A stretch of DNA of 64,000 nucleotides from Thermoanaerobacter uzonensis DSM 18761 (GCF_900129115.1 NZ_FQUR01000006.1:1-64000), one strand, 5' to 3'. Positions 42,055 to 51,386 are shown, counted from the first letter of the stretch. Made by a program: numbers and translations. The notes: generated by a model not told the origin, from the sequence alone.

Positions 42055-42426
42055 ATGCTGGATATGCTTAAAAATGTAGTAAGTAATCTTACTCATAAAC
42101 CGGCTACAAGAAAATATCCTTTTGAAAAGAGAGAACCTTTCGAAAGGGCAAGAGGCCATATAGAAAATGATATTGAGAAGTGTATCTTATGTGGTATATG
42201 CCAAAGAGTTTGCCCTTCAAATTGTATACAGGTAGATAGAAAAGAAGGGACGTGGAGCTTTGAGCCTTTTGCATGTATAATATGTGGTGCTTGTGTGGAT
42301 GCTTGCCCTACTAAGTCCCTGACCATGCTAAGAGAATATCGACCTATTTCTAATGACAAATATGTCATATTGCAAAAGAAAGAGGTTAAAAATCCTCCTG
42401 AAAAGGATAAGAAGGAAGGAATATAA
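42055..42426 (+). CDS. echF: Ech hydrogenase ferredoxin subunit EchF
   Basis: 123 aa. Two 4Fe-4S motifs: CILCGICQRVCPSNCIQV and CIICGACVDACPTKSL, each CxxCxxCxxxCP. It takes electrons from ferredoxin. Similar to NuoI. Last of the ech genes; its stop is one base before the TTG start of hypA. Confidence 0.94.
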   Translation: MLDMLKNVVSNLTHKPATRKYPFEKREPFERARGHIENDIEKCILCGICQRVCPSNCIQVDRKEGTWSFEPFACIICGACVDACPTKSLTMLREYRPISNDKYVILQKKEVKNPPEKDKKEGI

Positions 42427-42427
42427 A

Positions 42428-42769
42428 TTGCATGAGTTGTCTGTGACCCAAAGTCTGGTTGACATGGTGCTGGAAGAAGCAGAAAAGAGAGAGGTTAAAA
42501 AAGTTACCAAAGTTACAGTTGTAATAGGGGAACTTACTGGTCTTGAAAGTGAAAGTATAAAGTTTTATTTTGACATATTATCAGAAAATACGGTAGCAGA
42601 AGGAGCAGAGCTAACGTTTAAAATTATAAAAGCACAGTTTAAGTGCAGGCAGTGTGGTACCATTTTTGAAAGGTCTAATTTTACTTTTAACTGTCCTGTA
42701 TGTGGAGGAGTAGGAGTTTTGGTGAACAAAGGGAAAGAATTTTACATTGAAAGTATAGAGGTGGAATAG
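42428..42769 (+). CDS. hypA: Hydrogenase nickel insertion protein HypA
   Basis: 113 aa from TTG 42428. The start is decided by the protein: HypA binds nickel through Met1-His2-Glu3, and TTG-CAT-GAG at this spot gives MHELSVTQSLV; the longer frame would bury it and also overlaps echF. Zinc site CRQCGTIFERS and CPVCGG. Delivers nickel to EchE with HypB. Confidence 0.93.
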   Translation: MHELSVTQSLVDMVLEEAEKREVKKVTKVTVVIGELTGLESESIKFYFDILSENTVAEGAELTFKIIKAQFKCRQCGTIFERSNFTFNCPVCGGVGVLVNKGKEFYIESIEVE

Positions 42770-42770
42770 T

Positions 42771-43427
42771 ATGGAGGAAATTGTAATTATAAGAGATGTA
42801 CTAGAGGCTAATAATAATGTAGCTCATGAAAACAAAGCCATAAAAGATGAAAAAAACATCTTGATGGTAAACCTAATAGGCTCACCTGGAGCTGGAAAAA
42901 CAACTTTTATTTTACGGGCAATTGAAAATCTCAAAGTGCCTTGTGCTGTAATTGAGGGGGATGTCACTTCAGACATTGATGCTAGGAAAATGGCTGAAAG
43001 AAATATACCTGTTGTGCAGATAAATACAGGAGGGTCTTGTCATTTAAATGCTGGTTCAGTAAACAAAGCGCTTAAGGCTTTATCTTTTGATGATGGTATT
43101 GTATTTATTGAGAATGTAGGAAATCTCATATGCCCTTCTGCCTTTGAATTAGGTGAAGACTTTAAATTGGCAATGGCTAATGTTCCAGAAGGTGATGATA
43201 AACCTTATAAATATCCAGCACTTTTTACCAAAGCAAAAGCTGTAGTTTTGAATAAAATTGACATGCTTCCCTTTTTTGAATTTGATAAGAAATTCTTCTA
43301 TGATGGGATAAGGGCTTTAAATCCGGATGCACCAATTTTTGAAGTTTCTGCAAGGACAGGAGAAGGATTTGGTGAGTTTGCAAAATGGTTAGAAGAAGAG
43401 TATCACAAATTCAGGCAAGACAAATAA
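42771..43427 (+). CDS. hypB: Hydrogenase nickel GTPase HypB
   Basis: 218 aa. P-loop GTPase: NLIGSPGAGKTTFI, the switch/metal GDVTSDIDARKMA, CHLNAGSVNKAL (the metal-binding CH), FIENVGNLICPSAF and NKIDMLP. The N-terminus has no histidine-rich stretch or CxxCGC motif, so it cannot store nickel. Works with HypA. Confidence 0.94.
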   Translation: MEEIVIIRDVLEANNNVAHENKAIKDEKNILMVNLIGSPGAGKTTFILRAIENLKVPCAVIEGDVTSDIDARKMAERNIPVVQINTGGSCHLNAGSVNKALKALSFDDGIVFIENVGNLICPSAFELGEDFKLAMANVPEGDDKPYKYPALFTKAKAVVLNKIDMLPFFEFDKKFFYDGIRALNPDAPIFEVSARTGEGFGEFAKWLEEEYHKFRQDK

Positions 43428-45640
43428 ATATTTATGGCATTGTACAGGGCGTTGGTTTTCGCCCTTTTGTCTTTAATATTGCACAAAAATACAATTTAAA
43501 GGGAATGGTATATAACAATTCCTCTGGAGTGTATATAGAGGTTGAAGGAGAAAAAGAAAACGTAGAATGTTTCATAAAAGAAATAAAAGAAAATCCTCCT
43601 TCTTTAGCTGTTATAGACGAGATAAAAATAAAAGAGTCAGAAGTTAAAAATTATAGAGAATTCAAAATTAGGGAAAGTAAAGAAGATGACGGATTTGTCC
43701 CTGTGTCCCCTGATATGGGAGTTTGCGACGATTGTTTAAAGGAAATGAACGACCCAAATGACAGAAGATACAGGTATCCTTTTATAAATTGTACAAATTG
43801 TGGGCCAAGGTTTTCTATAATAGAGGATATTCCTTATGACAGACCTAAAACTTCTATGAAAGTATTTCCAATGTGTGAAAAATGTGAACAAGAATACAAT
43901 AACCCCAATGACAGGAGATTTCACGCGCAACCGATAGCCTGTTTTGACTGTGGTCCTAAGCTTGAATTTGTAGGAGATAATTGTCAGGAAGATGAAATAA
44001 AATGTGTTGTAGATTCTCTTAAAAGGGGTAAAATTGTCGCTATTAAAGGTATAGGCGGTTTTCACTTAGCAGTAAATGCTCTTGACGATGAAGCTGTTTC
44101 TACTTTGAGAAGTCGAAAAAAGAGATATGGAAAGCCTTTTGCAGTTATGATGAAAGACATAAAGCAGGTAGAGGAGTATTGCATTGTAAGTGAAGAAGAA
44201 AAAAAACTTCTTTTAAGTCAGAGAAAGCCGATTGTACTTTTAAAGAAAAAAGGAGAAAAACTTGCAAGAGGTGTTGCTGACGGATTAAATACGTTAGGAG
44301 TAATGCTTCCATACGCTCCTATACATTATCTTTTGATGGAAGAGATTGATTTTCCTATTGTAATGACAAGCGGAAATGTCAGTGAAGAACCTCTTTGCAA
44401 AGACAATGAAGAAGCTTTAGAAAAATTAAAGGATATAGCTGATGCTTTTCTTTTAAACAATAGAGATATAGTCAATAGAATAGATGATTCAGTAACTTCC
44501 TTTAATGGAGGTGCTGAGAGGATTATAAGAAGGGCAAGAGGATATGCCCCTCAGCCAATTTTATTGAAAAAAGATGTCAAAGCAAATGTGCTGGCGGTTG
44601 GTGGCTTTTACAAAAATACCTTTTGCATGACTCGCGGTCAATATGCTTTTATAAGCCATCACATAGGAGATTTGGACAATGGAAAGACTTTTGAATATTA
44701 TAAAGAGCAGATAGAAAGGTATAAAGGACTTTTTAGAGTGACCCCTCAGGTAATAGCTCATGACATGCATAAAGGTTATCTTTCTACTCAGTACGCCTTG
44801 TCCTGTGACTTGCCCCGAGTTGAGGTCCAACACCATCATGCTCATATTGCTAGTTGTATGGCAGAGTATAATATTACAGATAAAGTGATAGGGATAGCCT
44901 ATGATGGCACTGGATATGGTACAGATGGTAATATATGGGGTGCAGAATTTTTGATATGCGATTTAAAGGATTTTTTAAGAGTAGGACATTTGAAATACAA
45001 GCCACTTCCAGGTGGAGAGTTGGCGATAAGAAAGATTTACAGGGTAGCTTTAGGTTTTATTTCAGAGGATATAAATTTTTATAAAGATTTTGTGGAAAGA
45101 TTTGATTCTAAAGAAGTTGATTTAATTTTAAAGCAAATTGAGAAGAAGATTAACACCCCCTATGTGTCTAGTATGGGAAGATTTTTTGATGCAGCGGCTT
45201 CTTTGCTAGGGGTAAAAGACCAAGTACTTTTTGAGGGGCAGGGTGCAATGGAGCTGGAGAGTTTAATAATTGAAAATGATGATTTTTATGATTTTGATGT
45301 TTATCGCGATGAAGAATATATAATAAATCCAGAAATAATATTACACCAACTCTATGAGGACTATAAAAATGGAATTGACAAAAGAATAATTGCGACAAAA
45401 TTTCACAACTCCATTGTAGAGTTTACTCACTATTTAGCATTGGAGTTGAGAAAAGAGTTTGGTATAAATAAAGTGGTATTAAGCGGCGGAAGTTTTCAAA
45501 ACAGGTATTTATTAAAGAAACTACTGGCTAAGCTTACTGCTTCAGGGTTCGAAGTCTATTCTAACAGTAAAGTCCCCTGCAATGATGGAGGAATTTCATT
45601 AGGTCAGGCTGTTATTGCGAATAGAAAATTGGAGGGATAA
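43385..45640 (+). CDS. hypF: Carbamoyltransferase HypF
   Basis: 751 aa. N-terminal acylphosphatase (GIVQGVGFRPFVFN, about 17-30), then two zinc fingers (CDDCLKEM / CTNCGPRF and CEKCEQEY / CFDCGP, about 105-190), a YrdC-like carbamoyl-AMP domain (about 205-390) and a Kae1-like domain with the metal-binding HHHAHIASCMAEYN. Makes cyanide ligands of the nickel-iron site from carbamoyl phosphate. The ATG lies inside hypB (43-nt overlap) with GGTGAG 9 nt upstream. No clear later start exists in frame. Confidence 0.93.
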   Translation: MVRRRVSQIQARQINIYGIVQGVGFRPFVFNIAQKYNLKGMVYNNSSGVYIEVEGEKENVECFIKEIKENPPSLAVIDEIKIKESEVKNYREFKIRESKEDDGFVPVSPDMGVCDDCLKEMNDPNDRRYRYPFINCTNCGPRFSIIEDIPYDRPKTSMKVFPMCEKCEQEYNNPNDRRFHAQPIACFDCGPKLEFVGDNCQEDEIKCVVDSLKRGKIVAIKGIGGFHLAVNALDDEAVSTLRSRKKRYGKPFAVMMKDIKQVEEYCIVSEEEKKLLLSQRKPIVLLKKKGEKLARGVADGLNTLGVMLPYAPIHYLLMEEIDFPIVMTSGNVSEEPLCKDNEEALEKLKDIADAFLLNNRDIVNRIDDSVTSFNGGAERIIRRARGYAPQPILLKKDVKANVLAVGGFYKNTFCMTRGQYAFISHHIGDLDNGKTFEYYKEQIERYKGLFRVTPQVIAHDMHKGYLSTQYALSCDLPRVEVQHHHAHIASCMAEYNITDKVIGIAYDGTGYGTDGNIWGAEFLICDLKDFLRVGHLKYKPLPGGELAIRKIYRVALGFISEDINFYKDFVERFDSKEVDLILKQIEKKINTPYVSSMGRFFDAAASLLGVKDQVLFEGQGAMELESLIIENDDFYDFDVYRDEEYIINPEIILHQLYEDYKNGIDKRIIATKFHNSIVEFTHYLALELRKEFGINKVVLSGGSFQNRYLLKKLLAKLTASGFEVYSNSKVPCNDGGISLGQAVIANRKLEG

Positions 45641-45642
45641 AC

Positions 45643-45885
45643 ATGTGCATTGCAGTTCCATCAAAAGTGTTAAAAATTGAAGGAAAAGTTGCAGAAACAG
45701 AATTAGGCGGTGTAATAAGAAGAGTATCGATAGAGATGGTGCCAGAGGTTAAAGTGGGAGATTATGTAATGGTTCATGCAGGGCTTGCTATAAGCATTGT
45801 GGATAAAGAAGAAGCAGAAATGGAAAGGGAGCTTTGGGAAGAACTTATGGAGGTTTTAAATGATGCAGCAGACAGAAATGATTGA
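45643..45885 (+). CDS. hypC: Hydrogenase maturation chaperone HypC
   Basis: 80 aa. N-terminal MCIAVPSKVLKI with the conserved Cys2 that binds the iron-cyanide intermediate with HypD. Two bases after hypF and overlapping hypD by 26 nt. Confidence 0.95.
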   Translation: MCIAVPSKVLKIEGKVAETELGGVIRRVSIEMVPEVKVGDYVMVHAGLAISIVDKEEAEMERELWEELMEVLNDAADRND

Positions 45886-46921
45886 AAAGGCAAAAAGAGC
45901 AATTGAAGCTTTAAATCCGGGTGGTCCTTTTAATATCATGGAGGTATGTGGTTCCCATACAATGGCTATCTCAAAATTTGGATTAAGACAGCTTTTGCCT
46001 AAAAATATAAGGCTTATATCAGGCCCAGGATGTCCTGTGTGCGTGACAGCGCAGAACGAAATAGATAGTGTAGTAGAACTTGCTAATAGAAATGTTGTAA
46101 TTGCTACTTTCGGGGACCTTATAAGGGTGCCAGGTAGCAAGTCATCATTGCAGTTAGAGAGAGCAGCAGGCAAAGAGGTAAAAGTGTTTTATTCACCTCT
46201 TGATGCTTTAAAATACGCTGAGGGAAATCCGAGCAAAGAGGTAGTTTTTATAGGAATAGGATTTGAAACAACTGTTCCGACTGTTGCTGTTACTATAAAG
46301 GAGGCGAAGAAGAAAAATATAAAAAATTACAGTGTATACTGCCTTCATAAGACAATGCCTGAAGCTTTAAGAGCACTTCTTGAAGGAGGTTCAAACGTAC
46401 AAGGTTTTTTACTTCCAGGACATGTGAGTGCAATAACTGGAAGCAAGATATATGAGTTTATTCCTAAAGAATTTGGAGTTGGTGGTGTAATTTCTGGCTT
46501 TGAAGCAATGGATATTTTGATGAGTATTATAATGCTTCTCAAAAATTATAAAAATCCCGCTATTGAAATTCAGTATAAAAGAGTGGTAAGAAAAGAAGGA
46601 AATCTTGAAGCACAAAAGATAATTGATGAAATTTTTGAACCTTGTGATAGTACTTGGAGAGGTCTTGGAACGATCAAAGGTTCAGGACTTAGGATAAAAG
46701 ACAAGTATAAAGACTTTGATGCGGCGGTAAAATTTGATATAAAACCAATTGGAGAAGAAATCGAGATAAAAGGTTGCCGATGTGGAGATGTTTTAAAGGG
46801 AAGTATTTATCCTAATGAGTGTCCTCTGTTTGGAAGAGCATGTACACCTGAAAATCCTGTGGGGCCTTGCATGGTCTCTTCAGAAGGTTCTTGCGCAGCT
46901 TTTTATAAGTACGGGGCTTAA
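45860..46921 (+). CDS. hypD: Hydrogenase maturation protein HypD
   Basis: 353 aa. Conserved MEVCGSHTMAISKFGLRQLL, SGPGCPVCVT and GFETTVPTVAV; C-terminal 4Fe-4S cysteines in GCRCGDVLKG, CPLFGRACTPENPVGPCM. Provides the scaffold on which iron receives CO and CN. ATG 45860 has GGAGG at a proper distance inside hypC. Confidence 0.95.
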   Translation: MMQQTEMIEKAKRAIEALNPGGPFNIMEVCGSHTMAISKFGLRQLLPKNIRLISGPGCPVCVTAQNEIDSVVELANRNVVIATFGDLIRVPGSKSSLQLERAAGKEVKVFYSPLDALKYAEGNPSKEVVFIGIGFETTVPTVAVTIKEAKKKNIKNYSVYCLHKTMPEALRALLEGGSNVQGFLLPGHVSAITGSKIYEFIPKEFGVGGVISGFEAMDILMSIIMLLKNYKNPAIEIQYKRVVRKEGNLEAQKIIDEIFEPCDSTWRGLGTIKGSGLRIKDKYKDFDAAVKFDIKPIGEEIEIKGCRCGDVLKGSIYPNECPLFGRACTPENPVGPCMVSSEGSCAAFYKYGA

Positions 46922-46936
46922 GAAAGGATGAGAAGT

Positions 46937-47926
46937 ATGGATAAAGTTTTGCTGTCCCATGGTGGCGGCGGAACCATGATGGAAAATTTAATTGAAGAAA
47001 TTTTTTCAAAGGCTTTTGATAATGAATATATAAAAGGGATGGAAGATGCGGCATTGCTTTTTGGGAACATCACTCTTACCACTGACAGTTTCACAGTAAA
47101 GCCTATCTTTTTCCCTGGAGGAGACATAGGAAAACTCGCAGTGTGCGGGACAGTAAATGATGCGTCTATGAGAGGAGCTAAACCTCTATATTTAACCTCA
47201 GCCTTTATAATTGAGGAAGGTTATCCAATAGAAGATTTGAAGAGAATAGTAAAATCTATGGCTGAAACAGCGGAAGAAGCAGGTGTGAAAATAGTCGCGG
47301 GGGATACTAAAGTTGTAGAAAAAGGCGGAGTCGACGGCGTATTTATAAACACTTCTGGGATAGGCGTTGTGTATGAAAATGTAGATGTATCAATTAAAAA
47401 TGCAAAACCTGGAGATGTAGTGTTAATTTCTGGAACAATAGGAGACCATGGAATGGCTATTATGAGTGCGAGAGAAGAGTTGCAATTTGACCCACCAATT
47501 TTGTCAGACGTATCACCTCTTAACAAGATGATAGAAAAACTTATGACTTTGGAGAAAGCTGTTAAGGTATTGCGGGACCCTACAAGGGGTGGAGTGGCAG
47601 AAGTACTTTATGAGATATCAAAAATGAGCGGTGTTGGTATTAAAATATACGAAGATAAGTTGCCTGTAAAAGAGAGTGTAAAATCTGCTTGTGATTTGAT
47701 GGGATTTGACTTTTTGCACTTAGCAAATGAAGGTAAGTTAATTGCAGTTGTTGACAGGAAATACGCGGAAGAAGCCTTAGAAATCATGAAATCAGATAAA
47801 TATGGAAAAGATGCTGCTATAATAGGTGAAGTGAATGATTCAAAACTTGTTACAATCAATACAGTTTATGGCACTTCGAGAATTATAGATAGACCCATAG
47901 GGGAACTGCTTCCTAGGATATGCTAA
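46937..47926 (+). CDS. hypE: Hydrogenase maturation protein HypE
   Basis: 329 aa from ATG 46937 (AAGG 9 nt upstream; ATG 46928 overlaps it). PurM-like ATPase, LSHGGGGTMMENLI at the N-terminus, GGDIGKLAVCGTVNDASMRG, RDPTRGGVAEVLYE and the C-terminal PRIC, whose cysteine is carbamoylated by HypF and dehydrated to thiocyanate. Completes the hyp set; the operon ends shortly after. Confidence 0.95.
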   Translation: MDKVLLSHGGGGTMMENLIEEIFSKAFDNEYIKGMEDAALLFGNITLTTDSFTVKPIFFPGGDIGKLAVCGTVNDASMRGAKPLYLTSAFIIEEGYPIEDLKRIVKSMAETAEEAGVKIVAGDTKVVEKGGVDGVFINTSGIGVVYENVDVSIKNAKPGDVVLISGTIGDHGMAIMSAREELQFDPPILSDVSPLNKMIEKLMTLEKAVKVLRDPTRGGVAEVLYEISKMSGVGIKIYEDKLPVKESVKSACDLMGFDFLHLANEGKLIAVVDRKYAEEALEIMKSDKYGKDAAIIGEVNDSKLVTINTVYGTSRIIDRPIGELLPRIC

Positions 47927-47957
47927 ACTGCTTGTAGGAGAGGAGATATAAGGTGTA

Positions 47958-48089
47958 TTGAGGCAGAGCCTTTTTAGAGATGGCGAATATTACGACGAGT
48001 ATATAATGAGCATGTTAAAAAGGAATTTTACGAGAAATATGGAAGGAGATAGACAGGAATTTAAAGTAAGTGGGGAAACTAATTCATAA
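47958..48089 (+). CDS. Possible small protein (43 aa) after hypE
   Basis: A TTG-started frame of 43 codons preceded by GGAGATATAAGGTG. Starts MRQSLFRDGEYYDEYIMSML and is followed by a basic stretch (KRNFTRN). No family recognised and no membrane helix. It may be the last gene of the ech-hyp operon or the ruined end of a larger gene. Coding is only suggested by the start site. Confidence 0.35.
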   Translation: MRQSLFRDGEYYDEYIMSMLKRNFTRNMEGDRQEFKVSGETNS

Positions 48090-48195
48090 AATTTTTAATA
48101 AATTTTTGATTTAAAAAGAGGAATATTTGTTTTTTTGTAGAATATTAATTATTGTGTGTTAAAAAAAGATTTTTAGGTACAAAAGGTGGCATAAA

Positions 48196-48546
48196 ATGAG
48201 TAAAATTTTAGTTTTAGACGATAATAAAGGAATTTGTAGTTTAATAGAAGAAATTTTTACAATGGATGGACATGAAGTAAGAACTTACAGTGATATTAGC
48301 TATTTTGACAAAGAGATAGAAAAATTTAGACCTGATGTAGGATTATTTGATTTACACATGGCAAAAGATATGATAAAAATTATTAAAAAAGTTAAGAATA
48401 TTCATCCAAATATGAGAGGTATTATAATGTCAGCAGATGAGCCACAAGAGCCTTTTGTGGAGTTTCCTTTTATCTCTAAACCTTTTGACATAATAACACT
48501 AAAAAATTTAGTTTATGATAGTCTAAAGCAAGAAATGTTTGTATAA
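48196..48546 (+). CDS. Single-domain response regulator, Spo0F-like
   Basis: 116 aa, a lone receiver domain. Acidic pair in ILVLDDNKG, phosphoacceptor aspartate in GLFDLHM, Ser in IIMSADE and lysine in ISKPFDI, which matches the KPFDI of Bacillus Spo0F. Its place beside fba, rho, rpmE and tdk is also the place of spo0F in Bacillus. There is a shortening between the phospho-site and the Ser, so the fold is reduced. Most clostridia lack Spo0F, so the role is unclear. GGTGGC ribosome site. Confidence 0.75.
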   Translation: MSKILVLDDNKGICSLIEEIFTMDGHEVRTYSDISYFDKEIEKFRPDVGLFDLHMAKDMIKIIKKVKNIHPNMRGIIMSADEPQEPFVEFPFISKPFDIITLKNLVYDSLKQEMFV

Positions 48547-48568
48547 GGTACGGTTGTACCTTTTTATA
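48545..48568 (+). terminator. Terminator after the Spo0F-like gene
   Basis: AAGGTAC pairs with GTACCTT around GGTT, followed by TTTATATTTTT. Immediately after the stop. Confidence 0.75.
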
Positions 48569-48574
48569 TTTTTC

Positions 48575-48603
48575 TTGAGCTAGCTTTAAACAAATGCTAT
48601 AAT
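48575..48603 (+). promoter_or_regulatory. Sigma-A-type promoter for fba
   Basis: TTGAGC, 17-nt spacer, TATAAT; about 65 nt before the start codon. Confidence 0.6.
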
Positions 48604-48671
48604 GAAAAAGTAAAGTTACATAATATTAGGTAGTATTTTAAAAATCAGTTATAATAAAGGAGCTGTTGGCA

Positions 48672-49523
48672 ATGTTAGTGACAGGTATAGAGATATTAGA
48701 AAAGGCCCATAAAGAAGGATATGCAGTTGGAGCTTTTAACACCAGTAATTTAGAAATTACCCAAGCCATTGTGGAAGCGGCAGAAGAAACTAAATCACCA
48801 GTCATAATACAAGTCAGTGAGGGAGGATTGAAATACGCTGGTATTGAGACGATTTCTGCGATCGTCAGGACAATGGCTGAAAAGGCGTCAGTTCCAATTG
48901 CTCTTCATCTTGACCATGGTACAGATTTCAATACAGTCATGAAATGCTTGAGAAATGGTTGGACTTCTGTAATGATGGATGCCTCTAAATTGCCCCTCGA
49001 AGAAAATATAAAAGTGACGAAAACTGTAGTGCAAATTGCTCACGGAATGGGGGTTTCTGTTGAAGCTGAAATCGGGAAAATTGGTGGTACAGAGGATAAT
49101 ATCACAGTAGATGAAAGAGAAGCGGCCATGACAGACCCACAAGAAGCTTTAAAATTTGCAAAAGAAACAGGAGTAGATTATTTAGCTATAGCTATCGGGA
49201 CAGCTCATGGACCTTACAAAGGAGAACCTAAGCTTGACTTTGATAGACTTAAAAAGATAAAAGAAATGCTCAATATTCCTTTAGTTTTACATGGAGCTTC
49301 AGGAGTCCCTGAAGAGGCTATAAAAAAAGCAGTGAGTCTGGGCATAAATAAGATAAATATAGATACGGATATAAGACAGGCATTTGCACGAAGACTAAGA
49401 GATTTATTAGAAAAAGATAGTGAAGTATACGACCCAAGAAAAATTTTAGGTCCTTGTAGAGATGCGATGAAAGAAGTAATTAAACAAAAGATGATTTTAT
49501 TTGGAGCAGCAGGAAAAGCATAA
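48672..49523 (+). CDS. fba: Class II fructose-bisphosphate aldolase
   Basis: 283 aa from ATG 48672, which is 9 nt after AAAGGAG (TTG 48666 is nearer than usual). Zinc ligands in LHLDHGTD and in AIGTAHGPYKG, with LHGASGVPEE near the C-terminus; EAEIGKIGGTED carries the catalytic region. Splits fructose 1,6-bisphosphate in glycolysis. The close family member tagatose-bisphosphate aldolase is possible, but gene position favours Fba. Own promoter and terminator. Confidence 0.93.
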   Translation: MLVTGIEILEKAHKEGYAVGAFNTSNLEITQAIVEAAEETKSPVIIQVSEGGLKYAGIETISAIVRTMAEKASVPIALHLDHGTDFNTVMKCLRNGWTSVMMDASKLPLEENIKVTKTVVQIAHGMGVSVEAEIGKIGGTEDNITVDEREAAMTDPQEALKFAKETGVDYLAIAIGTAHGPYKGEPKLDFDRLKKIKEMLNIPLVLHGASGVPEEAIKKAVSLGINKINIDTDIRQAFARRLRDLLEKDSEVYDPRKILGPCRDAMKEVIKQKMILFGAAGKA

Positions 49524-49528
49524 TTTAA

Positions 49529-49553
49529 AGCGGGGTTTACCCGCTTTTTATAC
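49529..49553 (+). terminator. fba terminator
   Basis: AAGCGGG / CCCGCTT with a GTTTA loop, followed by TTTATACTTT. Directly after the fba stop. Confidence 0.8.
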
Positions 49554-49618
49554 TTTATGTTTATGTATAAATTTCCTACAAATTGTTAATTATAAATTTT
49601 GGGACTGAAAATAACTAC

Positions 49619-49647
49619 TTGACATTCCAAAAAAATATAAATAAAAT
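49619..49647 (+). promoter_or_regulatory. Sigma-A-type promoter of rho
   Basis: TTGACA, 17-nt spacer, TAAAAT. It gives an untranslated leader of about 180 nt (49655-49834), which is AT-rich and has no riboswitch that I recognise; long leaders before rho often serve autogenous control. Confidence 0.7.
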
Positions 49648-49834
49648 AGAATAAGATTATACGTATTCATTTCTTCAGCATTTTCTTTTTGTGTTTTTAA
49701 TAAGTATCCTTTGCGCGAAGTGTGTTGTGCAGAAATTCTCATTTTTATCTTCAGATAAGTTCCCTCTTATACTTTTTAAAAATGAGGTAATGAGGACTTA
49801 GTTTGTTAAAATTCTACTTTTGGGAGGTGTACAT

Positions 49835-51361
49835 TTGCATTTTGATATTGGTACTTTGGAAAATTTAAGTTTGATGGAACTGAGGGAAATTGCAAAAGAG
49901 TTAGGTATTAAAAGTATTACGAGATACAGAAAACAAGAGTTGAGAGAAAAAATTTTGGAAAAAGCTAGTCAGCTAAATGGAGAAAATTTAATTCAAGAGG
50001 ATAACAAAAAAGAAGAAGGTTTAAATGAAGGGCAAACAGAAGGATTACAAGAAAGTGCGATAGATAAAAGTACAGATGATACTTCAAATACTAATTCTGA
50101 CATATCGAAAAATGGTTATGCAAAGTCTATTGCTACTGAAAATAGCGCAAATGGCTTACAAGCTCAATCAACTTCTTCAAAAGCGAACTTGCCAATTGCT
50201 AAAGAACTTTCTGATCCGTTGAAAGAACTTATACAGACACAAGGAGATGTAGTGGCAGAAGGCATTCTTGATATTTTGCCAGATGGTTACGGATTTTTAA
50301 GAGTAGAAAATTTTGTTCAAGGGCCCAAAGATATATATATTTCTCAATCGCAAATAAGACGCTTTGGCTTAAAAGTTGGCGACAAAGTAAGGGGTATTAC
50401 AAGGATTCCTAGAGAAGGGGAAAAATATTCTGCAATTCTGTATGTGGAATCTATAAATGGTGAAGATCCTGAAAATGCTAAAAAAAGAATTCCCTTTGAT
50501 GAATTAACTCCTATTTTTCCCAATGAAAAATTGAAGTTAGAGACTTCACCTACGGAATTTTCTATGAGATTGGTAGATATCATTGCTCCTATAGGTAAAG
50601 GGCAAAGGGGCATGATTGTTGCACCGCCAAAAGCAGGAAAAACCACTTTACTTAAGCAAATTGCCAATAGCATTTCACAAAACCATCCAGAAGTTATTCT
50701 CATTGTGCTTTTAATTGATGAACGACCTGAAGAAGTAACTGACATGAAACGTTCTATAAGAGGAGAAGTAGTATATTCTACTTTTGATGAACTACCAGAA
50801 CACCATACTAAAGTGGCTGAAATGGTATTAGAGTACGCTAAAAGACTTGTGGAGTATAAAAAGGATGTGGTGATTCTTTTAGATAGTATTACAAGGTTGG
50901 CAAGAGCTTATAACCTTATTACACCTCCTTCAGGAAGAACTCTTTCTGGTGGCATTGACCCTTCTGCATTACATCCTCCGAAAAGATTTTTTGGAGCAGC
51001 TAGGAATATAGAAGAGGGTGGAAGTTTAACTATCCTTGCTACTGCTTTGATTGAAACGGGAAGCCGTATGGATGAAGTTATATTTGAAGAATTTAAGGGA
51101 ACGGGCAATATGGAACTTCATCTTGATAGAAAATTACAAGAAAGAAGGATATTCCCTGCTATTGATATATACAAATCGGGTACAAGAAAAGAAGAATTGC
51201 TGCTTACAAAAGAAGAATTGGAGGCCATGTGGATATTAAGGAAAGCTATGTCAAATTTACCGCCTGCAGAGGTTACAGAGATGTTAATTGAAAAATTAAT
51301 ACGAACTAAATCTAATGCGGAGTTTATAAATATGATAAGGGCACAATTATATAAATCTTGA
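49835..51361 (+). CDS. rho: Transcription termination factor Rho
   Basis: 508 aa from TTG 49835, as the GGGAGGTG ribosome site lies inside the longer frame. N-terminal Rho_N helix (about 5-45; [19 protein letters not shown]), then a Rho-specific acidic, Ser/Asn/Thr-rich insertion (about 45-125) not in Escherichia coli Rho, RNA-binding OB fold (about 130-205; [14 protein letters not shown]), and the hexameric helicase with [29 protein letters not shown] and [20 protein letters not shown]. Ends transcripts in the cytoplasm. Confidence 0.95.
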   Translation: MHFDIGTLENLSLMELREIAKELGIKSITRYRKQELREKILEKASQLNGENLIQEDNKKEEGLNEGQTEGLQESAIDKSTDDTSNTNSDISKNGYAKSIATENSANGLQAQSTSSKANLPIAKELSDPLKELIQTQGDVVAEGILDILPDGYGFLRVENFVQGPKDIYISQSQIRRFGLKVGDKVRGITRIPREGEKYSAILYVESINGEDPENAKKRIPFDELTPIFPNEKLKLETSPTEFSMRLVDIIAPIGKGQRGMIVAPPKAGKTTLLKQIANSISQNHPEVILIVLLIDERPEEVTDMKRSIRGEVVYSTFDELPEHHTKVAEMVLEYAKRLVEYKKDVVILLDSITRLARAYNLITPPSGRTLSGGIDPSALHPPKRFFGAARNIEEGGSLTILATALIETGSRMDEVIFEEFKGTGNMELHLDRKLQERRIFPAIDIYKSGTRKEELLLTKEELEAMWILRKAMSNLPPAEVTEMLIEKLIRTKSNAEFINMIRAQLYKS

Positions 51362-51386
51362 TATTGTGTATAACTTGTGTTATAAT
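51358..51386 (+). promoter_or_regulatory. Sigma-A-type promoter for rpmE
   Basis: TTGATA, 17-nt spacer, TATAAT. The -35 box overlaps the rho stop codon. Confidence 0.7.

Noticed and set aside
42353-42430. Upstream start for hypA
   Set aside because: The extension overlaps echF by over 70 nt, and the family needs the His at position 2, which only the TTG start gives.
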